Source: Pseudomonadota bacterium (lineage in GTDB: Bacteria > Pseudomonadota > Gammaproteobacteria > Steroidobacterales > Steroidobacteraceae). From it: a stretch of 10,314 nucleotides of DNA. Positions 1 through 6,269 of this stretch are shown in pieces. The position numbers and the translations under genes are program-made. A model generated the notes under the pieces. That model had not been told where the DNA came from. It saw only the letters and a list, made by a program, of their open reading frames with translations, and ran no database searches. The first letter of the stretch is position 1, and the number at the start of each line of letters is the position of its first letter. The stretch spans positions 1-10,314 of the forward strand of contig JAKADE010000068.1 of NCBI GenBank assembly GCA_021820785.1. The letters are read 5' to 3'.

Positions 1-1198
1 CGATGCCGAGTTCGAACGCCGCGCGCGCACGCGCGCCGGGCACATCCGGCCGCGGCGTCAGATCGATCGCTGCGGCCAGACCGATGTTGCGGATATCCGC
101 CACGTGCGGCGCATCGCGCAGCGAGTGCACTTCCCGCTCGAGCAACGGCTCGAGCGCACGGGCCCGCTCGATCAGCCCCTCGCGCACCATCACCTCGAGG
201 GTGGCGAGCCCCGCGGCGCAGGCCACCGGATGGCCCGAGTACGTATAGCCGTGGAACAGCTCGATCATCTGCTCCGGTCCATGCATCAGCGCATCGTGGA
301 TGCTCTGCTCGGCGATCACGCCCCCCAGGGGCACCGCCCCGTTGGTGACCGCCTTGGCGAACACGATCATGTCGGGCGTCACGCCGAGCCGCTGCGCGGC
401 GAAGTTCGCCCCGAGGCGCCCGAAACCGGTGATCACTTCATCGAAGATCAGAAGGATGCCGTGGCGCGTGCAGATCTCGCGCAGGCGCTCGAGGTATCCC
501 ACCGGCGGCACGATCACGCCGGTGGAGCCCTGCATCGGCTCGACGATCACCGCCGCGATGGTCGAGGCGTCGTGCAGCGCGATGAGCCGCTCCAGCGCAT
601 CGGCCAGATGCTTGCCCCAGAGCGGCTGGCCGCGGCTGAAGCGCATGTGCTCGGGATCGTACGTGTGCGGCAGGTGATCGACGAACGGCGCAGCCAGCGC
701 GCCGAAGGTGCGCCGATTGACCGCGATGCCGCCGGCCGAGATCCCGCCGATGCCGACCCCGTGATAGGCGCGCTCCCGTCCGATGATGCGCACGCGGCGC
801 GCATCGCCGCGGGCCTGGTGATAGGCGATGGCGATCTTCAGCGCGCTGTCGACCGCTTCGGAACCGGAATTGGCGAAAAAGACCCGGTTCAGGCCCTCGG
901 GCGCCCAGCGCGCGATGCGCGCGGCGAGCTCGAATGCCTTGGGGTGCCCGACCTGGAAGGTGGGCGCGAAGTCCAGTTCGCGCAGCTGCTCGTGCACCGC
1001 CGTGGCGATCTCCGGGCGGCCGTGACCGAGCGGCGTGCACCACAGTCCCGAGAGACAGTCGAACACGGTGCGTCCATCGTGCAGCGTGAAATGGGCCCCC
1101 TTGCCCGCCATCACCAGATGCGGGTGATGCTTGAAGTGCCGGTTGGCGGTAAAGGGCATCCAGAAGGCGGACAGATCGGGCGTGTGCGCGGTGTTCAT
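1..1198 (-). CDS. Omega-amino acid:pyruvate aminotransferase (class III, PLP), C-terminus outside window
   Basis: This class III aminotransferase probably moves the amino group of omega-amino acids or amines such as beta-alanine to pyruvate, in the cytoplasm. Reading down from the ATG at 1198, 399 uninterrupted codons run off the left edge. The family is about 445 residues, so about 45 C-terminal residues are missing. Visible marks are WMPFTANR near the N-terminus, LSGLW, FFANSGSEA (phosphate-binding loop), GRERAYHG (ring-stacking Tyr), FDEVITGFGR with the cofactor Asp at 253, FAKAVTNG with the PLP Lys at 282, and HGYTYSGHPVACAAG. These match the Pseudomonas putida beta-alanine:pyruvate transaminase as I recall it, including the Asp-Lys spacing of 29. 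The substrate-carboxylate Arg would lie in the missing part. The gene is divergent from the exported amidase. No Shine-Dalgarno precedes the ATG, but TATAGT lies 7 nt upstream. The amine donor is inferred. Confidence 0.93.
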   Translation of the reverse strand, partial: MNTAHTPDLSAFWMPFTANRHFKHHPHLVMAGKGAHFTLHDGRTVFDCLSGLWCTPLGHGRPEIATAVHEQLRELDFAPTFQVGHPKAFELAARIARWAPEGLNRVFFANSGSEAVDSALKIAIAYHQARGDARRVRIIGRERAYHGVGIGGISAGGIAVNRRTFGALAAPFVDHLPHTYDPEHMRFSRGQPLWGKHLADALERLIALHDASTIAAVIVEPMQGSTGVIVPPVGYLERLREICTRHGILLIFDEVITGFGRLGANFAAQRLGVTPDMIVFAKAVTNGAVPLGGVIAEQSIHDALMHGPEQMIELFHGYTYSGHPVACAAGLATLEVMVREGLIERARALEPLLEREVHSLRDAPHVADIRNIGLAAAIDLTPRPDVPGARARAAFELGI

Positions 1199-1205
1199 GG
1201 ACGCC

Positions 1206-1211
1206 ACTATA
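1206..1211 (-). promoter_or_regulatory. Candidate -10 box placing transcription at the aminotransferase ATG
   Basis: On the minus strand TATAGT (five of six to TATAAT) ends exactly 7 nt before the ATG at 1198. A start site at the usual distance would fall on or next to the A of the start codon, giving a leaderless or nearly leaderless mRNA. There is no purine-rich ribosome-binding site in the 7 nt between. No good -35 hexamer is visible in the GC-rich sequence upstream. Confidence 0.4.
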
Positions 1212-1265
1212 ACCAATGACCCCGCGGCGCGGACCCCCGGGGGGCGAGCGGCTCTCCCGCCGAGC

Positions 1266-1295
1266 TTGCGGTGCAGACCGCAGGCCCGATACAGT
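1266..1295 (+). promoter_or_regulatory. Possible sigma70-type promoter of the amidase
   Basis: TTGCGG at 1266-1271 and TACAGT at 1290-1295 are separated by 18 bp. This would start transcription near 1302, about 25 nt before the amidase ATG. The -10 matches consensus in four of six positions and the -35 in three of six, so the call is weak. It is the best candidate in the 128-bp divergent gap. Confidence 0.3.
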
Positions 1296-1313
1296 GCCGT
1301 CCATCGTCATTCC

Positions 1314-1320
1314 GGGGGGA
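1314..1320 (+). promoter_or_regulatory. Ribosome-binding site fixing the amidase start
   Basis: GGGGGGA ends 6 nt before the ATG at 1327, immediately ahead of a signal peptide. It favours 1327 over the in-frame ATG at 1216, which would add 37 Arg/Pro-rich residues before the signal peptide. Confidence 0.6.
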
Positions 1321-1326
1321 TTCGGC

Positions 1327-2913
1327 ATGCGCGGACTCGTTGCAATGAGCGTCGGGGCTCTGTCCTGTCTGGCGTGCACGCCGGCACTGGCGGTCAATCT
1401 CAGCTGCACCTCGGCGGCAGCACTCTCGGCGGACCTCGCCGCCCACCGCATCACCGCCACGGCGCTCGTGCGCGACTATGAGGCCCGCATCGCGCGCATC
1501 AATCCGAAGATCCACGCGGTCATCGCGCTGAACCCGCGGGCCATGGCCGAGGCACGTGCCTCGGATGCGCGGTGGGCCGCCGGCCGCCCGCTCGGGCCCC
1601 TCGACGGACTGCCGATCCTGGTGAAGGACAACATCGGCATCGCCGGTCTGCCGACCACCGCCGGCTCGCTCGCACTGGCGCAGAACGTGCGCCCGGTGAG
1701 TTCCACCGTGATCCAGAACCTGCGCCGCGCCGGCGTGGTCATCCTCGGGCGCGCGAACCTCTCGGAGTGGGCCAATATCCGCTCGGCCCACTCGACCAGC
1801 GGCTGGAGTGCGGTCGGCGGGCTGACGCGCAACCCCTACATGCTCGATCGCACGGCCTGCGGGTCGAGTTCCGGCTCGGCCGCCGCAGTCGCCGCCGGGC
1901 TCGCCGCGGCGGCCATCGGCACCGAAACCGACGGCTCGATCAGCTGCCCCTCGTCGATGAACGGCGTGGTGGGCTTGAAGCCGACCGTCGGCCTGGTCTC
2001 GCGCACGGGCATCGTGCCGATCAGCCAGTCCCAGGACACCGCTGGCCCGATCGCGCGCACCGTGCGCGGCGCCGCGATGCTGCTGACGGCGATGGCCGGA
2101 ACCGATCCGGCGGATCCTGCGACGGTGCACGCCAACGCGCACCGCACCAACTATGCCGCCGGCCTCACGCCCGGGGCGCTGAAGGGCGTGCGGCTCGGCA
2201 TCGCCGAGTTCCTGCTGAAGACTTTCACGCCGAAGACGCTGAAAGTCTTCCGGCACGCCCTCACGCTGCTGAAGGCGCAGGGGGCGGTGCTGGTAAAGGT
2301 CGATGACGAGCACCTGGCGCCGCTTGCGAAGAACGAGAACCTGGTGCTGATGACCGAACTGAAGGCCGACATGAAGGCCTACCTCGCCGCCTCCCCGCCG
2401 GCGGTGCGCAGCCGAACGCTCGCGGACCTGATTACCTTCGACAACACCCATGCGCGTGAGGAAATGCGCTGGTTCGGACAGAGCCTGTTCCTCGCGGCCG
2501 AGCGCACCCAGGGACTTGAGAATCCCGCCTACCTGCGCGCCCGCGCGACGAACCGGCGGCTTGCCGGCCCCCAGGGCATCGAGCGGCTGCTCAAGGAGCA
2601 TCACGTCGTGGCGCTGATCTCCCCGACGCAGGATCCGGCGTCGATGATCGATCTGGTCAACGGTGACGCCGGCATCGGCGGCGGGGACAGCACGCTGCCG
2701 GCGGTGGCCGGCTACCCCTACATCACGGTGCCGATGGGACAGGTGCAGGGGCTGCCGGTGGGACTGTCGTTCATCGGAATGAAGTGGTCCGAAGCCCGGC
2801 TGATCCGTCTCGCCTACGCGTTCGAGCACGCGGCGCGCGCCTTCCGCACGCCGACGTATTCGCCGAATGTGCTGCATCGCAATCCGGTGGGGCAGCCCCT
2901 CTGCGGGGGCTGA
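1327..2913 (+). CDS. Exported amidase-signature family enzyme, peptide-amidase-like
   Basis: This is a 528-residue amidase-signature hydrolase that probably removes C-terminal amide groups from peptides, or hydrolyses related amides, outside the cytoplasm. Residues 1-22 look like a Sec signal peptide with a hydrophobic core and an A-L-A end before Val-23; there is no good lipobox. The Ser-cisSer-Lys triad is complete: Lys100 in VKDNIG, cis-Ser180 in CGSSSGS and nucleophile Ser204 in [10 protein letters not shown]. The Ser-Ser spacing of 24 is the family norm. [29 protein letters not shown] and SQSQDTAGP closely resemble the Stenotrophomonas maltophilia peptide amidase as I recall it, and length and signal peptide fit too. 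The start at 1327 follows a G-rich ribosome-binding site. The gene converges on the EAL gene with 21 bp between stops. Substrate is inferred; a general exported amidase remains possible. Confidence 0.92.
   Translation: MRGLVAMSVGALSCLACTPALAVNLSCTSAAALSADLAAHRITATALVRDYEARIARINPKIHAVIALNPRAMAEARASDARWAAGRPLGPLDGLPILVKDNIGIAGLPTTAGSLALAQNVRPVSSTVIQNLRRAGVVILGRANLSEWANIRSAHSTSGWSAVGGLTRNPYMLDRTACGSSSGSAAAVAAGLAAAAIGTETDGSISCPSSMNGVVGLKPTVGLVSRTGIVPISQSQDTAGPIARTVRGAAMLLTAMAGTDPADPATVHANAHRTNYAAGLTPGALKGVRLGIAEFLLKTFTPKTLKVFRHALTLLKAQGAVLVKVDDEHLAPLAKNENLVLMTELKADMKAYLAASPPAVRSRTLADLITFDNTHAREEMRWFGQSLFLAAERTQGLENPAYLRARATNRRLAGPQGIERLLKEHHVVALISPTQDPASMIDLVNGDAGIGGGDSTLPAVAGYPYITVPMGQVQGLPVGLSFIGMKWSEARLIRLAYAFEHAARAFRTPTYSPNVLHRNPVGQPLCGG
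2893..2912 (+). terminator. Stem-loop overlapping the amidase stop codon
   Basis: CAGCCCC at 2893-2899 pairs with GGGGCTG at 2906-2912 around a 6-nt loop, giving 7 GC-rich base pairs that run into the TGA. No T-run follows. It might help end amidase transcription in the very short convergent gap, but it could be coincidental in GC-rich coding sequence. Confidence 0.3.
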
Positions 2914-2934
2914 GTCGCTTCGGAATCCTGCCGC

Positions 2935-4713
2935 TCACGCGGCGCCGACCTCGCGCCGGTATTGGGCGAGCCAGATCTGCAGCCGCGCAGCGTCCATCGG
3001 TCGGGCGACGAGAAAGCCCTGGTACTCGTCGCAGCCGGCGGCGGCGAGCAGGTCCCGCTGGCGAGGATTTTCCACCCCTTCGGCCACGACCCGCACCCCG
3101 ATCGAGCGGGCCATGTCGACGATCGCGCGCAGGATCGCCACATCGCGCGTGCGGGTTGCGATGCCCGCGACCAGGGAACGATCAATCTTCAGCGCCGCGA
3201 GCGGCAGACGCATCAGCTGGCTGAGGTTCGAGTACCCGGTGCCGAAATCATCGATCGCGACGCGCACGCCGAGGCGGCCGAGTCCCCCGAGGCAGCGCAA
3301 CGCGGCGCAGGCATCGCGCATCAGCGCCGATTCGGTGATCTCCACCTCCAGGTGCGACGGGTCGACGCCATGGCGCTGCAGCGCCGCGCCGACCTGTTCG
3401 TGCATCTGGCGCGAACACAACTGCACCGCGGAGAGGTTGACGGCAACCGGGACGTCGAGCACGCCGTCCCGACGCCATCGGCCGAGCTGCCGGCACGCTT
3501 CCTCCAGCACCCACTCTCCGAGCGGGATGATCAGGCCGCTCTCCTCGGCGATCGGAATGAACTCGGCCGGATCGACCGCGCCCTGCGGACCGTTGCGCCA
3601 GCGGATGAGCGCCTCGAGACCGCTCAAGCGCCCGGTGCAGAGCGAGAGCTTCGGCTGGTAATGCAACTCGAAGCGGCCGGCTTCGATCGCCGCACGCAGG
3701 TGTGCCTCGAGACTCACCCGACGCAGCGCCGCCTGGCGCATGTGGGGGGCGAACACCTGCGTGCTGTAGAGCCGGCGGGCACGCGCGTCGTGCAGCGCCG
3801 CATCGGCGTTGGCGAGCAGTTCGGCAGCGCCGAAGCCGTGCTGGCCGGCCATGGCCAGACCGATCCGTGCGGTCACCGAGAGCAGATGCGGACCAATCCT
3901 GCGGCTGCGCCCGAGACGCGCCGCGAGTGCACCGGCCCCCTCCGTGAGGTCGTGCGCAGTGAGTCCGGTGCGCACCAGCACGAAGTGATCGCGCCCCAGA
4001 CGCCCCACCGTATCCTCCACGGCCGCAGCGCGGATCAGATCGCGCGCGACGTGCGCCTGGATCGCGCTGCCGACTTCGGCACCGAGTGAGTCAACGATGT
4101 CCTCGACGCCGCTGATGCCGATCGACAGCACGCCAACGGTCCGATGCGCCGGTGCGGCGGCGGCCAGGATGTCCTGCAGTCTCGCCTGCAGGGCGGCCCG
4201 GTCCGGCAGCCCGGTCAGCGGATCGCAGCTGCGACGCTGCGCTGTGTCGGTCGAGGTGCTGCACGCGCCGAGCAGATGCGTGCCCTCCTCGAGCGCACCC
4301 TGCAGCAACTGCGCGCGCTCCGCGCGATCCGCCGCGCAGATCGAACCGCTCGCGAGCGCCTCCACCATGCCGGCGGCCGCCCGTACGTCCGTGGGATCCT
4401 CGAGGTAGCGATTGCACTGCACGGCCAGACGCCGTACCAGCGCGCGGTCCCGCGGACCGATCTGCCCGGCCCGAAGGCACGGCTCGAGCCGCTCGGCGAG
4501 GCGCAGCACGACGGAGGCGAAACTCACCAGGCCCGAGGCGCGCGCCGCACGCACGAGGCGATGCAGTTCCGCGCGTACCGCACGCGCGTCGCGCACCAGA
4601 CACTCGGTGCCGGACGCATCGGCGGGCGCCAGCAGCCCCTGCGCGAGCGATGCGAACGTACGCCCGGCTTCAGTGCGGGTGGCACGCCACGCGGTCATTC
4701 CCGTCAGGCGCAT
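2935..4713 (-). CDS. HPt-like / degenerate GGDEF / EAL c-di-GMP phosphodiesterase
   Basis: This 592-residue soluble signalling protein probably hydrolyses cyclic di-GMP. No membrane segment is evident. Residues about 40-110 are helical and carry H-R-L followed 10 residues after His51 by G61, the spacing of an HPt phosphotransfer motif, but the usual Lys-Gly after H-x-L are Val-Arg. A GGDEF domain starts at DPLTGLPDR (164-172). Its signature is GRDHF (240-244), so cyclase activity is unlikely and it may only sense GTP or regulate. The EAL domain (about 335-585) keeps every expected catalytic or metal residue: E367 of EAL, N426, E458, D488/D489 of DDFGTGYS, K509, E545 and Q565. The ATG at 4713 lies inside the last codons of the upstream gene (the overlap reads ATGCGCCTGA), so translation is probably coupled. 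What signal it reads is unknown. Confidence 0.93.
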   Translation of the reverse strand: MRLTGMTAWRATRTEAGRTFASLAQGLLAPADASGTECLVRDARAVRAELHRLVRAARASGLVSFASVVLRLAERLEPCLRAGQIGPRDRALVRRLAVQCNRYLEDPTDVRAAAGMVEALASGSICAADRAERAQLLQGALEEGTHLLGACSTSTDTAQRRSCDPLTGLPDRAALQARLQDILAAAAPAHRTVGVLSIGISGVEDIVDSLGAEVGSAIQAHVARDLIRAAAVEDTVGRLGRDHFVLVRTGLTAHDLTEGAGALAARLGRSRRIGPHLLSVTARIGLAMAGQHGFGAAELLANADAALHDARARRLYSTQVFAPHMRQAALRRVSLEAHLRAAIEAGRFELHYQPKLSLCTGRLSGLEALIRWRNGPQGAVDPAEFIPIAEESGLIIPLGEWVLEEACRQLGRWRRDGVLDVPVAVNLSAVQLCSRQMHEQVGAALQRHGVDPSHLEVEITESALMRDACAALRCLGGLGRLGVRVAIDDFGTGYSNLSQLMRLPLAALKIDRSLVAGIATRTRDVAILRAIVDMARSIGVRVVAEGVENPRQRDLLAAAGCDEYQGFLVARPMDAARLQIWLAQYRREVGAA

Positions 4714-5060
4714 TGCTGCCAGCCGTGTTCGATCGTGGAGACGAACGTCATTGCCCGGGCAACGTCACCCACTTCGTCGTACTGCATCAGACGGATGACG
4801 GGCTTGCCACGCTCGCGCGACAGCTCGAGCGAAAACAGCGCCTCGAAGAACCAGATCCGTCCCCCCTCGCTCCAGGCCCGCCACACCGAGTCACGCCGGT
4901 CGATGAGACGGCTGAGCAACCGCAGCGGCGCCGGCAGTACCGCCGCGCTCGCCACGCGGATCGCCCCGGCGGGTACCAGGGGAACGGAACCGATCAGCGA
5001 ATCGAGCAGATCGCCGATGCGTCCCGGATGCTGAACGGTTCGCAGTCGCTGGGTTTCCAT
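4704..5060 (-). CDS. Unrecognised 118-residue protein between ANTAR and EAL genes
   Basis: I do not recognise this protein. The chosen start is the ATG at 5060 (METQRLRTVQ), because GGAG lies 9 nt before it on the minus strand. An in-frame GTG at 5105 and ATGs at 5078 and 5075 are alternatives that would add up to 15 residues. The product has no signal peptide or clear membrane helix. It has a proline- and alanine-rich middle (VPAGAIRVASAAVLPAPLRL), then a more polar part with WRAWSEGG, WFFEALFSLEL and KPVIRLMQYDEVGD. That last part looks like a small alpha/beta fold. It overlaps the EAL gene by 10 nt and lies 171 bp downstream of the ANTAR gene. The tight overlap is the main support for its being real. 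A partner or sensor role with the EAL protein is inference from position only. Confidence 0.72.
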   Translation of the reverse strand: METQRLRTVQHPGRIGDLLDSLIGSVPLVPAGAIRVASAAVLPAPLRLLSRLIDRRDSVWRAWSEGGRIWFFEALFSLELSRERGKPVIRLMQYDEVGDVARAMTFVSTIEHGWQQCA

Positions 5061-5194
5061 CTTCACGCACTCCATCATCGGCACGCCGGGCGAAGCACGG
5101 CGCACGGGCGCAATGAGAGGGCGAGTCTGGGCCCCGGTGAGTTGGGGGGCGCGGGAGAGCCGGCGCCGTACAGAGACGCGGCGTGCGTCTGGGC

Positions 5195-5220
5195 GGGGCG
5201 CACGGAATAAGGTGCGTCCC
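5195..5220 (-). other. Stem-loop just downstream of the ANTAR gene
   Basis: GGGGCGCAC at 5195-5203 and GTGCGTCCC at 5212-5220 form a 9-position stem with an 8-nt loop. It begins 11 nt after the ANTAR stop on the minus strand. In minus-strand RNA there is one A-C mismatch; in plus-strand RNA that position is a G-U pair. No U-run follows, so it is not a typical intrinsic terminator. The loop is not the six-nucleotide type bound by ANTAR domains. Confidence 0.35.
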
Positions 5221-5231
5221 GGCTTGTTATG

Positions 5232-5906
5232 TTATCTGGATTTCGCCGCGGGACTGCGAACCCGGTCACAGTCCGGCTCGGTAACCGCCCGCTTCGGCAG
5301 ACTGCCGAGCTCGTTGATCGCCTCCAGCGCGGTCAGCATGCCGGCGGCGCTGTCGAGCAGCCGCATGCGCCGCGCGCGCGCCGCCGCCCGCAGGGTCTCG
5401 AATGCGTCCTGCCGGTTCAGGTGCAGCCGCTCCATCAGCACGCCGCACGCCATGCTGATGGTCCGCGAGCGCTCGAGCGCCTCGCCCATGCGCACGAGCC
5501 GCGCCCGCAGTTCCCGAGCTTCGGCCGAGCGCTGCAGCGCCCCGAGAATCACCGGGACGCACTGCGGCAAGGTCGGATAGCCGCCGGCGACGAACGCCAG
5601 TGCGCCGTGCTCGGCGGCAGCGGCTGCGCCGCGCTCGTCCCACTGCGCCGCGAACACGACGAACGGAATCTCGAGCATGCCGGAGAGCGTCGCCCCGAGG
5701 GCGTAATCCGGTTCGGTCCCGGCGGCGACGCAGAGCACCACCAGATCGGTCGCCTCGGCGCTCACCGCGGCCATCAGGTCGGCCGGATCGGCGTGCACGG
5801 CGGCATGGTGTCCACGCTCGAGGAGCAGATCCGCCAGACGCGCCGCGACCGACGTGTCGCTCGCGGTGATGAGGATCCGCCAGGATTTGGCGCGCTGGGT
5901 CGTCAC
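5232..5906 (-). CDS. ANTAR-domain RNA-binding regulator with degenerate receiver
   Basis: This is a 224-residue regulator of the AmiR/NasT type, expected to bind nascent RNA hairpins and prevent transcription termination. Residues about 9-125 have the length and alternating pattern of a receiver domain (SWRILITASD, TDLVVLCV, PFVVFAAQWDE, GALAFVAGGYP). The phosphoacceptor Asp at the end of strand 3 is replaced by Cys59 and the conserved Lys before Pro by Gly108, so it is probably not phosphorylated. Residues about 135-195 form the ANTAR domain: ALERSRTISMACGVLMER, then DAFETLRAAARARRMRLLDSA. The GTG at 5906 is preferred because the receiver begins 8 residues later. Upstream in-frame sequence is arginine-rich and unlike any domain. 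AGGAG lies 13 nt before the GTG, a little far. The gene lies upstream of the unknown and EAL genes on the same strand. No amide-type sensor partner is visible. Confidence 0.88.
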   Translation of the reverse strand: MTTQRAKSWRILITASDTSVAARLADLLLERGHHAAVHADPADLMAAVSAEATDLVVLCVAAGTEPDYALGATLSGMLEIPFVVFAAQWDERGAAAAAEHGALAFVAGGYPTLPQCVPVILGALQRSAEARELRARLVRMGEALERSRTISMACGVLMERLHLNRQDAFETLRAAARARRMRLLDSAAGMLTALEAINELGSLPKRAVTEPDCDRVRSPAAKSR

Positions 5907-6269
5907 GTCGTCTGCATCGCTCCTCTGCCGTACCGGCGCACCGTCTGCCGGCTCACGCGCCGTTCCCGATCGCGGCAGGCCGGAGGTGCCGCAGCGGTCT
6001 GCCCGGGGCGATGGCGCCCGCGCGGCCCGGCCCGCCGGCACCCGCGTTCTCACCGCGGCCTTCTGGGCACATCGAGAGATTCGTGACGGGCCACGTGATG
6101 ACACACAGTGAGCAATTCGCGCTGAATCGAGCCTGAATGTGCCGCGTGCCGTCGCCAAGTCGAGACGGTGCGGCATCGGCGCACATTCTGAGCCGGCGCG
6201 CCGCGCACGACTGCACCATTTGTCATAACAATCCATTTTTGCGCGGGCCCACGCCCGTGCCGGGTGGTC
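5907..6269. other. 363-bp intergenic region with no supported gene
   Basis: Both strands were read. Short open frames exist but their products are Arg/Pro/Ala-rich, lack domains and have no ribosome-binding sites. The right third (about 6100-6240) is less GC-rich and may hold the promoter of the ANTAR gene, although no convincing -35/-10 pair was found. It also contains the inverted repeat at 6220-6231. Just after the regulator stop, on the minus strand, an imperfect GC stem (about 6242-6261) is followed by A residues rather than U, so it is not a standard terminator. Confidence 0.5.
6220..6231. promoter_or_regulatory. TTGT/ACAA inverted repeat, possible operator
   Basis: TTGTCATAACAA has perfect 4-bp arms around a 4-bp centre and lies in a locally AT-richer stretch 3' of the GntR-family gene. 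It resembles the T-x-G-T ... A-C-x-A half-site arrangement of GntR/FadR operators, but with a 4-bp rather than 3-bp centre. It could be a repressor site upstream of the ANTAR gene or chance. Confidence 0.25.

Noticed and set aside
104..1219. 371-codon plus-strand open frame over the aminotransferase
   Set aside because: It is antisense to a clearly conserved aminotransferase. Its product is His/Arg/Gly-rich with no domain, as expected from a high-GC shadow frame.
1216..1326. 37-residue N-terminal extension of the amidase
   Set aside because: It would bury the signal peptide, lacks a ribosome-binding site and overlaps the divergent promoter region.
438..1460. 340-codon minus-strand open frame spanning the aminotransferase start and amidase start
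   Set aside because: It runs out of frame through the aminotransferase and the divergent promoter gap. The product is low-complexity Arg/Ala/His sequence.
1207..2877. 556-codon minus-strand open frame opposite the amidase
   Set aside because: Length alone is not evidence in GC-rich DNA. The plus-strand frame has a complete catalytic triad and signal peptide.
2962..4089. 375-codon plus-strand open frame opposite the EAL gene
   Set aside because: Antisense shadow of an intact EAL domain, with no recognisable motifs.
5907..6236. 110-residue N-terminal extension of the ANTAR protein
   Set aside because: Arg/Pro-rich with no domain; the receiver-like fold starts 8 residues after the GTG at 5906.
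6242..6261. GC hairpin with A-run after the regulator gene as an intrinsic terminator
   Set aside because: On the minus strand the run after the stem is A, not U. On the plus strand the T-run precedes the stem, so neither direction fits.
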